A program made the translations under genes and the position numbers. Positions 33,765 to 45,717 of a DNA stretch of 64,000 bases are shown piece by piece (position 1 is the stretch's first letter; each line of letters begins with the position of its first letter). The notes beneath the pieces are model-generated. The model saw nothing but the letters and a program-made list of their open reading frames with translations. It was not told the DNA's origin and did not search any database. This DNA is from Lepeophtheirus salmonis (taxonomy: Eukaryota > Arthropoda > Copepoda > Siphonostomatoida > Caligidae), in contig NC_052138.2 in NCBI RefSeq assembly GCF_016086655.4, forward strand, positions 17,360,001 through 17,424,000, in the 5' to 3' direction.

Positions 33765-34210
33765 GGTAACGCCGTGCAAAAGGAATAATGGAATATAACT
33801 TTTGTAAAATATAATTAGAAACCTTATATTTTCCGTTAATACTTTACAGTGACAAAAGAAATATTCAAAAAATGTATATTATTGCAGAAATTACAGACTT
33901 GAGTCTGTTAGGGAAGTCATAGCAGCAGAGAAATGACTTCCCATTCTTTAATTAAGGAAGCTTAAATAAATAAATATACGTATAAATTTTGATGGGGTTT
34001 CTTGTAGGCCCTGTTCTCCAAAATGGACTAGATTCCAAAATCTATCGGATTTAATCCCGGAATGGATTAAGACAAAAAGTTTGCAGCTTTAAAAGACAGG
34101 AAATAAGTATTTTGCTACTACTGCGTCATATTGGACATGTGAGAGGGAGGTATAAGCCTTTTCTTTGAAACGGTAGGTTACACAATAACCATGGTGCTCA
34201 CGTACTCTAT
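33765..34210 (-). pseudogene. Tc1/mariner-type transposon 3' portion with transposase C-terminus
   Basis: On the minus strand 34000-34090 reads IPGLNPIDFGI, a stop, SILENRAYKKPHQNL. This is the SPDLNP-x-DF-x-IW-x-LE block around the third catalytic Asp and the basic stretch that follows. Further along, ASLIKEWEVISLLL matches the next helix (SLK..I.KEW..I). The end at about 33765-33790 (plus strand) reads TAACGCCGTGCAAAAGGAAT. It resembles the CCGGGCCGTGCAAAATTATT terminus of the 19905 element, so both likely belong to one family. The 5' part, HTHs and first Asp are missing, and several stops occur. Confidence 0.7.
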
Positions 34211-35364
34211 GATGTTAATTTTAATATCCTATGGTACAAAGATAAGAAGCTACCATGATGAATCTGTTCTTTTTTTCTAGTTTATTAGCAAATGAGATAA
34301 TTTGTAACTTTACCATGAAAATCGGAAGAAGTTTATTTTTGTATATATATCAGAACTCAAAGTATTAATACTAATATAATAAAAGATATATATTTTTTAT
34401 ATTGATATAATAGAAACTATATTTAGCTAGATTTATCTAATTATTTGTTTTAGATTTACATGAATTTGATTAGTTAGTTCAATGCAATCACATCAAGACG
34501 TTTATGTTTATTTTAAAGTTTGGAGGATACAATTGAAATGATAAAAAAAATACATTATTATGTAAATGTACTATTATTCTATTAAATATATGTAACTGGA
34601 TAACTATTAAAAAAAACAACACACTCAATACCGTTACAAGTAATCGAGTTGACCTTTTTTTAAGGATTGAAAAGTATAACTGGACTCAACAGCAGTTCTT
34701 GGTCCATGATAAGGACCGATACAACACTATTTCCAGTGAATATTCCTGAAACATTTGCCCTAGCTATTATAATATTTCATATTAAAAATGTTTTAATAAT
34801 GTCTATAGTCATCATTATTAACCATAATGACCATTCAGTTTTTCTTTCAACCACAATAAGGGAATGAAATGATATCATTATCTCAGCTAATTTAGTTTTA
34901 ATAATTGCATATGCATATAATTTTCTTTATTTTTTGTTACATATACTAAACCTGAATACATAAGTGGCATTGTTAAAAAAAATAATATATATATATACGT
35001 TAGAATATCATTAATGCAAAGCACACATTTCTTTAAAACTTGGATCTTTTATTATTATATTCTATAATTTTAACCCCATAAAGCTCATATTCTGCATTTT
35101 ATCCATTTCTAAGAACAAAAATATATGGTTTTTTTATTTTGAAAATCTGTCAAAATCGGAGATTTTTTCGTTTATAAAAAGTAATTGATTATGTCTATTG
35201 AAACAAAAGTATAATTATTTCTGTACAACTTCTGTAAAAATATATTTGTAATTTTTCAACAATAAACCCCGTAATTTTACCATTTTTACGATCAAACAAT
35301 ACGTTAGCAACACTGAAAGGTGGTCACAAGTAAAAAGTTTTTTTTTTTTTTTTTTTTTTATAAT
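34211..35364. other. AT-rich stretch with T-run at 35337-35359
   Basis: No gene. The ORF 34667-34867 (plus) has no recognised feature. A T23 homopolymer directly precedes repeat family A copy 2. Confidence 0.45.
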
Positions 35365-35790
35365 CGAAGTTTATCGAGCCTGTAGAGATCATGGTCATTA
35401 TAGGTTATCATATAGCATCTCATATAACCTTGATCCATCTCAAACGACTATTTTAAATTGCCTTTGTGAAGATCTCTTTATCTCAAAAAAGAATGTGCAA
35501 GTTAGGTAGCAATGATTATTTAATCCGAAGTCAAAATAATAAAATGATGTATGTAAATGAAGATATTATTTATATAGACTTAACATGGCTCTAGCAGACT
35601 CTTTTTTTTTTTTTTTTTTTTTTGTCCTTTGAACAAAAATAATTGGCAAAATGTTTTGAGTCTCTGTAGGTGTCCAATAATATTTAAAAGAGGGTCATGA
35701 GGAAGTTTAAAACAGAAAGGAGGAGTCTAAAACAAACAGTATTTAATTAAGGCGTTACCAAAGGGGAAAATCGCTAAAACAAACAAAGAT
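35365..35790 (+). repeat. interspersed repeat family A, copy 2
   Basis: Same orientation as 9685-10045, with additional sequence including a T-run around 35601-35623 that is absent from copy 1. Confidence 0.65.
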
Positions 35791-35879
35791 ATCCAACGAG
35801 AAGGTGATTATATCGAAAAGTAAGATTAATATTTAATACCTGTATCTAATTCAATAAATTAGGTATCCACCACACGCAT

Positions 35880-36080
35880 AAGGATTTGGATTTTTATATT
35901 AATTAATATCAAACAACGATCTTCGTTTAGAATTCGTGTCATTTAATACTCAGTCATTGATAATATTATACACAATAATTAATAACTATTCTCTAAATAA
36001 TATTTAACAGTTGGCAACAAGAAAAATACGGAAAACTAGCTACCATATATTTTTTCAAAAAATTTATTTCTCTAGTGTAC
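35880..36080 (+). repeat. interspersed repeat family B, copy 2
   Basis: Shares GGATTTGGATTTTTATAT, GAATTCGTGTCATTTAATAC, CAGTCATTGATAA, CAGTTGGCAACAAGAAAAAT and AACTAGCTACCATAT with 17440-17640, but lacks the 5' part (GTTGACTCT and CAGCTGAC). Confidence 0.7.
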
Positions 36081-37764
36081 AAATAAGATTTACAATTTTT
36101 TTATATTATTATTTCTTTTACGACTAAATGTATACAAGATCATATGTCATATGTTCATATGGAATATGCATTTATACAAAAAATTTGCATTAAATTATTC
36201 AAAGAAAGATTAAATATTCAGCTGTTATATATAACAAAAATAGAATAAAATAAAATATATTTGAATGATGAAATTAAATTGTGAAATGATAATTTAATAA
36301 AAACATATTTTATATAAGCTTTTAAGCAACACCATTAATGTCGAATTAATGAAGTATTTAAATATTCAACAGTACACATTAGATATTTTAATGTTTTTCT
36401 CATATATATAAATATGCACATTAGATTGTCTTGTTTTTGGGGTAATATTTTTTCCCCTGTGTACAAAGATTTTTTATGCGGGGGTCAATAAAATACTGAA
36501 TTCGACCATGTTAGAGATACATCAATAAATAAAACCTTGCAAAATAATCACCTTTCAATAATATAAAAGGTAAAAAATATAATCTTTTCAATAAAAATAA
36601 AATAATAGACGAAAATAATAAAATCCATCCTCAAATTTACATTTTAGGTTGTCTTAAAATTATTTTCAAAGCCTTTAAATTGTGTCTTGAAGTTGACAGA
36701 AGGTGCTTAATTTCTTTCTTCCGCCAAAGTCCCCGAATTATACGCCAAAAACGATACTTTTTATTGAAAGTACTGCATATCTTACCGCTGCAGCAATAAC
36801 AATCGATCTCAGCTCCCAAGAATGTAACACATTATTTGTTATTCTGTCTAGGTTTTAAAGTTTAGTAACACAAAATTTAAACCCTTGGTTTACTATGAGA
36901 ATTCTCTGTTCCTTTCATAAATCGGGAACCAAACCATACCATTGACAACATTAGTATTTTTGTTCTATTTTTTTCCTCAGCAAAAAATCCCTTTGTGCAG
37001 ACAAAAAATATATTAACCCCGATTCGGCACAGTCTAATGCACATATTTGAATTACTAATAGAGTTAATATTCAAAAATGTAACAAAAACATACATTTTTA
37101 AAATGAAGTCTTGTTTTTTATGGATATAAGTATTTTTTTTATTTTTCTATTTTTTTTTTTCCTATATGCAATTTTATTTCCTTGGCAGTGTCATATTTAG
37201 CTGTTCAAAAATATTTTGCATAAATACGCAGTGCCAATGAATTTTATTTATAGTAGTAAATAATGTTTCCTTTTGCTAAATATACAAATAATTAGTGAAG
37301 TGGTCCATACTAAAATATTTCCTACTTAAACATTTTGACTATATAGTTGATATAATTAATAAAAAAAAACACTTATAAAAACCATTGTGTCAAGAGGAGA
37401 GTTAAACACTCTTATATAGTGTGTAAGTTTTTAGCAATTACATTAGCAGAGAACAAAACAAAGACATAAATAAATGTAAAAAATAGGAATAATATCAACA
37501 ATGGACACACCATACATAATATGCAGGTTTTATGATGAAGATTCTTTTCAAAGTTTAATTGAATTATTTAAAGAACTGCTTCCAATTTGACGATAAATCA
37601 AGTGCTATATAAATCTTAAATTAATTAAGTAAATATATGCTATATATATTATACATTCACAGCCTTTTTAAAGTAGTTCAAAAATGTTTGGAGATATATT
37701 AATTGTGATTAATATAAGTAATCTAAGTTTTTTATAGACTCTTAATTGTTTTCTAATAATTACC
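36081..37764. other. AT-rich stretch, nothing recognised
   Basis: ORFs 36637-36819 and 36877-37095 (minus) have no family features. Confidence 0.45.
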
Positions 37765-38287
37765 TAGTATTAAGCATGAGTATAATGGTTTTTTTTAACC
37801 GAGTAGACACGGGTAATGGAACTTTGGACTCAGGTAGAACCGGATATTTTAATACTCACGAGTAAATTGTAACTATATATACCTATAGGCTTAATAACAA
37901 AGAAGCCTTTTTAAAAGTACATAATAATGCACAAATGCAACTAAATAATGCACCCAATTTACTGATGATCCCATTGGCCCACCCACTTATGGAAAGACCC
38001 TAACAATGTAAAGTAATGTGATAAGGTGGGTTCAATTATCACGTCATTTTCATCAAACTAACTCCGGTTTCTCACTTTTGAGTTGGTTTCCAGGGCCCAA
38101 AATCCGGATAAAAAGGGTCAATCTCCAATAAATTAAGATCCAAATACACTTTTTTTTAAATATTACCTGTCAACGGGTAGTAACACGCCGATTATAAATT
38201 TTTGCTACTGATATACGGGTATTTTTACTTGATGTTCCGGTTACAAATTCACAGGTACACTTATTACCCGGGCTCATCTCTACCTAA
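37765..38287. mobile_element. possible non-autonomous TIR element with GGGTAAT motifs
   Basis: The left part contains TAAGCATGAGTATAATGG and CACGGGTAATGGAAC. The right part in reverse complement contains TAGAGATGAGCCCGGGTAAT. Internal text repeats ACGGGTA/GGGTAGTAACACG. The facing ATGAG...GGGTAAT blocks suggest terminal inverted repeats, but target duplications were not resolved. Confidence 0.3.
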
Positions 38288-38670
38288 TAAGATTATTATA
38301 TAATTCATAGTAGTTTTTTTTTTTTTTTTTTTTAAACAAGTTTTTAATAGTATATTTTTTGATTTAACTAAACATTAAACGATTTTGCACATTGAAGCTC
38401 TTGTTAAGTATCCCATTAAATAAGCAAAATATTATAATTATGACTGTGCATATTTATAGTAATGAGTTGTATAATTATATGTTTATACCTATGTTTGAAT
38501 AAGCCACCAATCAAAGAGCCTTAATTTTTTGTATTGGTTTGAGCTAGATTATATATCTTTATATTTGTAAATGTACCAGATAATATAAGAATAAGAAGGA
38601 TCGTAGAAGTTATTTAAATTTTGAAGGTCTTTTATTAATTTTTGCCCAAACTTTTAATATTATTTTAATA
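38288..38670. other. spacer with T-run 38313-38332
   Basis: No gene recognised. Confidence 0.4.
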
Positions 38671-38852
38671 AAAAAGTTATGTTTGAAAAGTTTCCGTCTT
38701 CAAAGTGCGTTTTTGACCTTTATCGTTATTTGAAAATGGCATTTTTTAACGGCATTCTTTATTTGTAAAGGGATTCAAAAGTTTCAATTTGAGAGTTATT
38801 TTTTTGAATTTCAAAAGTTTCTTTTAATATATTTTTCTCAAGTGATAAATAA
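38671..38852 (+). repeat. interspersed repeat family D, copy 2
   Basis: Same-orientation partner of 30579-30755. Confidence 0.65.
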
Positions 38853-39322
38853 GAATATAATCCTTATTTTTCATTTCGTAGAAAAACAAATTGTATCCCA
38901 ACGAATTGATTCCATTGATTTAAATTATAAAACCTCTGCAAAAACTTACTGTATTGCACATAGCTACAATTTTTAATTACATGAATTTAATATTCTACTA
39001 ATGAAGTTACATGAAAAATAATATTACTTTTATATTTATTTGCAAAAATGTAGAAAACAATGCTACAGACATAAAAACATTACGAGCATATCTGAGAGAT
39101 CCATAAAACATTTTTTGCAAATTATATTTTATGACAACATTAATTCAAATACTAAACTTTCCAATATTAAGTATCTATATAGTTTTGATGATCTTCTCAA
39201 GTTTGTACAAATGTACATGTTAGGTATGAAAATCATTGGAAGTTTGCCTTTGCCAAACTGCCTTATCTTCTTCCTAATTCCCTTTTTTAATTCGTTGTTA
39301 ATATACATTTATACATCTACAT
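38853..39322. other. AT-rich spacer
   Basis: The plus ORF 39040-39333 (97 aa) has no recognised domain and runs into the MITE terminus; probably chance. Confidence 0.4.
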
Positions 39323-39864
39323 ATATGTGGTGATAATATAAAAGCAAGCTGGGATTTTTTTATGAAACAGAGAAAAACGCATTATAAGTTTTTTACTTCA
39401 ATGAAAAACCAAAGAGTCAAATACAATATTAAACCACTGAAAAACTGTGTAACAAGTTATTAATATGATTAATATTTGTTTAAATTTTTACATGACCATA
39501 TTATGTAAAAGTTCAGTCAATTTGATCGTGTGGTATTTGAACCTTAAATCAAATTTTGATATCATCAATATAATCAATTTCAGTTAGTTAGGCATGCTCT
39601 TAACAAGCTAATCTCTTTCTTATTTTTGTTATTCTCGCAACGTGAATACTTATACACTCTTCTTTAAATATAATTTTCACGTCATGACGTCACAGTATCT
39701 TTTATGATCAGTGTTACCAAATATCCGATTTGTATCAGGTTCAGTTAACCTTTTAACCCGTGGCTCCAAAGGACTTATCACTATTCTGAATTAATATAAA
39801 TTATAGCATTTTGAGAATATTGAGAAAAAGTATCCCAGCTTGCTTTTATGTTATCGCCACATAT
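39323..39864. mobile_element. MITE with 33-bp terminal inverted repeats
   Basis: The left arm (39323-39355) reads ATATGTGGTGATAATATA then AAAGCAAGCTGGGAT. The right arm (39832-39864), in reverse complement, reads ATATGTGGCGATAACATA then AAAGCAAGCTGGGAT: two mismatches in 33. The internal 476 bp are AT-rich without coding potential and include a TGACGTCA palindrome near 39685. The element class is unassigned because no target duplication stood out in the AT-rich flanks. Confidence 0.8.
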
Positions 39865-40148
39865 TTTATAGTACATAGGATGTCCCGGTCTATGACAAAC
39901 TTGCTAATCCGCATCGCAAACATACACGTATTATAATATTATAGTATAGTAGATGTTGCTAACAAGTTTGAACTAAAAAATAAGATGAAATATTTTAAAT
40001 AATATATTGACGGTACTTAAAGTTATGATACTTAACTAATTAAATATTCTGTGGATGGTTGACACTATAATAACCTCGTTTTTAGTAAAACAATATACGA
40101 TATATATATATAATAATTCCATTGTTTGCATATACGACTCCATTGTAC
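39865..40148. other. AT-rich spacer
   Basis: No feature recognised. It ends before a short hAT-like remnant. Confidence 0.4.
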
Positions 40149-40234
40149 CAGTTGTTCTCAAACTGTGGATGATGTACCGATGGTTCATTTGATATTTTAT
40201 CAGGTAGTACACAGTAAAGCATTGAGAACCACAT
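40149..40234. mobile_element. short hAT-like MITE remnant
   Basis: CAGTTGTTCTCAAACTG at the left faces CATTGAGAACCACAT at the right, the CAG-GGTTCTCAA type of hAT terminus. Only 86 bp remain. No matching 8-bp duplication was seen. Confidence 0.5.
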
Positions 40235-41190
40235 TATTATTCAAACATGTTTAATATTAATTATACCTTTTTCGAAACAAAATTGCCATGAATTTTTTTA
40301 CAAATTTCTCCATGTTACCTTGAGCAATTTCTGACTCATTCAAACTGGAATTCACTCATTATCTCAATTGAACTAGACTTTTTATACAAATTATTCACGC
40401 TTTCAATGAATCCCTTTTACTAATAGAAAAAATAGCAAAAACTCATTATTTTCCAAATAAAAAACCACCAAAAAGATAGTTCTATCTTTAAATTGATTTT
40501 TTTTTTTCAAAATTAACTGATTCTCATAAAATATATAGGCTCATATTTGGAATTAATATAAAAGATAATATGTTAATTTTCTAAAGGGCTTATATTTTGT
40601 TTCTTATAATAAAATTGCCTTAAATCTATATATAGTGTAACAAATTCAAAATCAAGTTTATTTTAATAAATTTGATATTTGAAAAAAAAAAAATAATAAT
40701 GAAATTTGCAATCAGTTAGTAAAGTAACAAAATATATATATATAAACATCAAGCATTACTAATTAATCATGCAAAATATTTTTGCGCACAGGCTAATATC
40801 CCCAATTATTATTGCCATTTAAGTCGTAGAACCCGAAAATGGCCGTTAAAACTTTCAACCTCTAAAGATTTGGCCTTTAAAGCCTTTTTTTTAATCAAAT
40901 TTTTAAGGCATAGCTACAATTTAGTGCCATATTTCGACATGAATTAAGAATATAGATGAAAGTCAAGCTAAATAAAAACTGATACAAACATTCATTATTT
41001 GAAAAATGAATTATTTATTAATTTACCTTGACTGCAATTAATAAAAGATTTATATAACAGCTAAAAAATCGAGTAAAATGAAGTACCTTACTTAAAAGCA
41101 CATATCTTTTTTAATTTTTCTTCAAGTGCTTTATATCCTAGTTAAAGTTATAGAATAGACCTTACATTTCAATTTTTTTTAAAAGTTTTT
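40235..41190. other. AT-rich stretch, nothing recognised
   Basis: Dinucleotide AT runs near 40096-40112 and 40731-40743. No gene. Confidence 0.45.
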
Positions 41191-41570
41191 AAAAAGGGGG
41201 ATTTTGATTGATATTTGCTCAATTGAGTTTTTAACATTTATTAAGAATTTTTTATAAAATAAGCTGGTTAGGTTGCGTAGAATAGAGATTACCGTAACCT
41301 CCCGGGTGAAAAACTTGAACTGTTCATGAGTTTTTAAGTAATAATATATACTAATATTAAAAAACAATTTAGATATAAGGGACTTAAAACAAGTTTATAG
41401 ATGCTTCATATTCAAAATAATTGGTTAATTGATAGATATAAATGATTTAATTTTTATCGCCAGAATATTATATATTTATTCATACAACCTAACTAGCTTA
41501 TTTTATTAAATTTCTTAATAAATATTAAAGACTAAATTGACCAAAAATCAATCAATATCAAACCTTTTTT
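41191..41570. mobile_element. fold-back MITE with about 90-bp inverted arms
   Basis: The left arm 41191-41280 and right arm 41481-41570 are inverted copies. Shared in order are TGATATTGATTGATTTTTGGTC-like text, TTTATTAAGAA, AAAATAAGCT(G/A)GTTAGGTTG. Divergence is roughly 15-20 percent by eye. The 200-bp centre is AT-rich. The ORF 41179-41367 lies over the left arm and is not real coding. Confidence 0.75.
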
Positions 41571-42837
41571 AAACGCATTTCTTTTCATTATAATGTCATT
41601 TCAAAATAATTTATTGATTATCTGTTATATTATACTTCTTAATACACATCTATTGCAGTGTTTTGTAAAAATACTCAATAATTGTCACATATTAAAAATT
41701 ACTATAGCTCCGTCATTTAAAAATGGAGTGCTTCTAGAATATTCCTACATTTATTCATAACGGATCGTTCATCGTAGTAATAATCCTTGATCATTTTCAA
41801 AGACTTTCACATACGTTTCTTTTACACATGAGCCTTAAGTGTTTTACTTTAAGTTGCGGTTATTATGATATTTTTTTGATAGGCAAGAGTAATTGATTAT
41901 TTATCTTATTGGTAATATGTTATGGCCCTTCTTTCTTGTGTAGCAAGTTTGCTCATATTCCCCTCATGTGAGGGGGAAATGTCTGCGTTATCATTCCAGG
42001 TCTCTAGAAAATTCCATGGCTTAACTAAATGGTACATATGTGCTTTGTATACATATTGGAAAATAAATCATTTTAACAATAGCTTATATTTGTAAAAGTG
42101 AATTCAATTGAAATTAATGATTATTATAAATAAAAAGTCTAGGCTCATATACTTATATATTTCTTGTACATATTGAAAGTCGATTTATGAGGACTCACAC
42201 TATAAAAGGCGTTTTAATATATAAATGAAAAGTTTCTGCTCTATTTATTTTCAAGAACCATAAACTAAAAATAAAATGATACCCCCATGAACACAAATAA
42301 AATTTTCATTCCTGATATGAAATTATATATATATTAGGGTTTTTCATTTCCTAGGAAATTGTGTTTGATCAGGATCCCAGAAATATTGATATCCCGTTAG
42401 TAAATCATAATATCTTGTTAATTTAAGTATTAATTTATATATTTCCAATAAAATTGATTCATTATAAGATAGTCCTAAGCATGATAAATTCTCAATTATA
42501 ATGTTTTACATATTGATAAATTATCATGATCAACAGTGTTTATGTGTTTTTTTTAGAGCGCGAGGGTCCTGCTTTTTTAAGTTCCGTAAAAAAATTTGCA
42601 TGTATGATCGATCATTTTTATTGTTCCCAAAAACCAAAGCTAAACCCAAGTGATAAAACAATGACCAGAAGATCAATTTTTGTCCAAATTTAATAGGCTA
42701 TTTAAAAAAAAAACATTTTGTCGGTATCATGAATTACTCTATAACCTTGTAATGATTAAGTGACGTCATCTGTATTACCTCAAAATTGACGTCTTGCGAA
42801 GAAAATGTTTTTAGTATGAAATATTTGAGCTAGGGAT
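41571..42837. other. AT-rich stretch, nothing recognised
   Basis: No coding signal or repeat partner noticed. Confidence 0.45.
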
Positions 42838-43440
42838 TGGAAAATAGTGTTAAATTTGCGATTCTGATGTATTTTTATTTATTACTGGTATAACTATTTA
42901 TTACTTTTTCAAGTTTTGAAAAAAAAAAAATTATTAAATATATCCGTCAAGATATAAAAATCGACCAAGTATATTTATTAATTGAGTCTTATAATTTTGT
43001 AAATATTGTAATAAAATAATTTATGGCAAAAAATGCTAGAAAACTCAGGAGAAACAAATGAACACAAACTAAATGTAAACAAAAGTGTTCGAAACACATG
43101 TGGAAGCTGAATATATTGTTATTTTAAGGGAATAAGTTTTGCAAAGGGAACTAAGAAAGCTCACCTGGCCTAAATTTGTCTTTGGAAAGTTTTGCCATGG
43201 AATTATTTGCCCTGGAAAATTCACCATGGAAACAAAATCACCGGGCAGAGGAATTGCCTTCCTATATTTAATGTAAATATTATTCACATTGGATAAAAAA
43301 AGGCTATTTATTTGATCAATTGTAATTTTTAGAAATATATAGCAAAATGGTTTTTTTTAACTATTATTTAAAATATTAAAGAATTGGAATTGACATTGTG
43401 ATTTTTTACTAGAATCGTATGGGAACCGGCTTCGACATTT
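42838..43440 (+). repeat. TIR-element family C, diverged copy with a foreign or altered centre
   Basis: The left block (GTTAAATTTGCGATTCTGAT, TTATTTATTACTGGTAT) and right block (TTTTTTTAACTATTATT, AAAATATTAAAGAATTGGAAT, ACTAGAATCGTATGGGA) match the two ends of the element at 57498-58232. The centre differs. It includes 43150-43265 with a GGAAA...TTTGCC...CCATGGAA pattern like the MITE at 61727-62110, so a second element may be inserted here. Confidence 0.55.
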
Positions 43441-43611
43441 GTTTTGAAATCTACCCATGACTAGTTTGAACGGGTTGAACCTGAACTCTTCCAATAAAAA
43501 AAATGAGTCATATTGAATGTCACATCTCATACTGCTTCAAAAACTTATATTCTAGTCAAAAAGGAATTTTTGTGCATATATGGAACACTTTTATTATGAT
43601 TCTACAACATG

Positions 43612-44019
43612 TACAGAGTACAACCAAAACTTCTGCAGCTACAATATGGCTGAATTCTGGGCTGCCTCCATGTGGTCCTCCTCCAGTCCTGAGTTAACTC
43701 CTTTGCAGTTTGGGTTGTCTTGGATAATAATGTCTGCCGCATCTCTTTTCCAAATTTAGATTCGCTCCGAACTGTCATCATGACAGTGTGGTATCCTATG
43801 GACATGGGCTTCATCGTCAAGAGCGGCCAATCTGTTTGCCGGCGTCTGAAGGCTGTTTTTGCTTTTGAAGGAGGAAATAGTGAATAAAAAATATGGCTAA
43901 TTATAATGTTTAAACATTTTACAAATTGGTTTTGAGTTGTTGTTTTTCTTGATACCATAAGAATCACGTTTTTTTGTAGTTACGTCATGCTACTACAAGT
44001 TTTGGATACCCACTCTGTA
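43612..44019 (+). mobile_element. internally deleted Tc1/mariner-type transposon (408 bp)
   Basis: The left end TACAGAGTACAACCAAAACTT and the right end in reverse complement TACAGAGTGGGTATCCAAAAC form terminal inverted repeats that begin with the TA target dinucleotide. The interior jumps from the left TIR directly to the transposase C-terminus. Only the last quarter of the gene remains. The core retained is enough to recognise the superfamily but not enough for activity; such derivatives can be mobilised in trans by a full-length relative. Confidence 0.8.
43640..43884 (+). pseudogene. transposase C-terminal remnant inside the 408-bp element
   Basis: Plus-strand frames read MWSSSSPELTPLQFGL (SPDLNPLDF-like, with the catalytic Asp positions now Glu and Gln) and then NLDSLRTVIMTVWYPMDMGF. 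The end is IVKSGQSVCRRLKAVFAFEG, then GNSE and a stop at 43882-43884. This is the standard final helix and tail of Tc1-like transposases (VKSCQSFRRRL.AVI..EGG). One frame change occurs. The minus-strand ORF 43602-43967 over the same bases is a shadow. Confidence 0.75.
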
Positions 44020-45717
44020 TAGTTATACAACTTAAATAAAACTGATAATATGAAATAATTAAATGCAGAATTTTAACTAGTTGTAAAATTCTGAGAAACT
44101 CCGGGAATACAGGATCCCAAGAGATGAAGCCTAATATATATACGTCATATAAATATTTAGCTACATAAGTCAGGATAAAGGACAGGCCAAATACATTATT
44201 ACTTTTCTATTTGTACAAATTAATATTTTGCATGTGTTTTGCATGTATCTATATACATGAAATAACAAAAAAAAATACATTACTTTGTTAGCTTGTATCA
44301 ATTATAATTAGATATAATGCTTTATAATGGTCAAATCTTACAAAACGATTAAACATTGTTTTTTATATTCTTCAAATGATTGTATTTTTTATAGGTCAAG
44401 TGTGATTGATGAATTCCTCATTTTTGCATCCCTTGTTTTTCTTTTACCTTTTATCCAGATTGTATGTTTGAATGGGTTCATGAATTTAAGAGATCTACAT
44501 ACTACATAAATCCATCATTCTAAATAATTAACAGGCTAGAGATATATGATTTAAATTATTCCTCGTTTCATCATTTTTTTTTCTAATACTCATTATAAAA
44601 AGCTGAAATCATTCGGTAAGATTTACTTAATATTGACTTATATGAAGGTATATTGCACAGAGTTATATCAGCTCTTAATTTTTCTACTATTTTTTCTCTT
44701 ATGAATATTTTGAACTTTAAAACTTTAAAAAGCAATATCAGATTATTTTCTTCAATATTTGTTAAATTCCAATAAGTTATTTTTAACCTATGAACAATTT
44801 TCAAATAAAATTCCATACTTGTGAAAAGTTAAGTTTTTTTTTTTGTTTTTTTTTTGAAAGAAAAGTTGCAAGTAATTAAAAAGTTAATTCATCGTAATTA
44901 ACTGCGTGATTTAAGTAAAATTACAATTCAATAATAGTTATTTATAAACTTTTTTCTCTATGGAATATTTTTAATAAAATATATTGATCTTAAAAATCAC
45001 TTAATTATAGGAAATTTGAATTCAATTATGAATTATGAAATATTTGGATGTCTATCAGGTTGTTTTTTTTACAACCCTAATTGTCAGCTTACTTAATATT
45101 TCGACCCTAAAACACTATGAAATATTAGAGACAAACAGTTATTTTTCTCTTAATTGATAAGCTTTATGAATACAAATTTAATTTTTAAGATGATAATTTA
45201 ATGCATGTAATTGTATATCCCATCAATTTTGTGACTGTTCCTATTATTTTGGCATTTCAATATCAATATTTTTTTATACCGGAGTTCCCAATTCCACTTC
45301 AATAACAAGTGATGATAAATAGTTTTTCCGCAAGACTTACAAGAATGTTTCAGACGCTGTTTTTTTTCTGGTGTGGTAATTTATTTGGTATTATTGAGGG
45401 TGTAGTTTACAGGTTTTTTTTGTTAACTGAGCCTACTAATTGATTTAAGGAGTACTATAGTTTGATTTTAGGAAAAAATGGCAAGGAAAAAATGGCGGTG
45501 GAAGAAATAGCTGAAAAAAAAAGGAAAAGTGTATTAGTGGAAAAAATGACAAGATTCTTTTAAATTGATATAATAACTATCACTAATATAATATGTATAT
45601 ATTAGGCTAAAAGAAAAATACCTAAACAAACACGACATCAGTTCTAATGGAAGAAGGTTATCACTTAATTCTCCGTACTCAATTATAATATCATTGGACA
45701 TGATGTATTATTCCTAT
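44020..45717. other. AT-rich stretch, nothing recognised
   Basis: ORFs 44327-44509 (plus) and 44583-44816 (minus) lack any family feature. Confidence 0.45.

Noticed and set aside
39685..39693. TGACGTCA as a functional promoter element
   Set aside because: It lies in the interior of a MITE with no start-site context, so it is reported only as part of that element.
43602..43967. 121-codon minus-strand ORF
   Set aside because: It is antisense to the plus-strand transposase C-terminus (VKSGQSVCRRLKAVFAFEGG).
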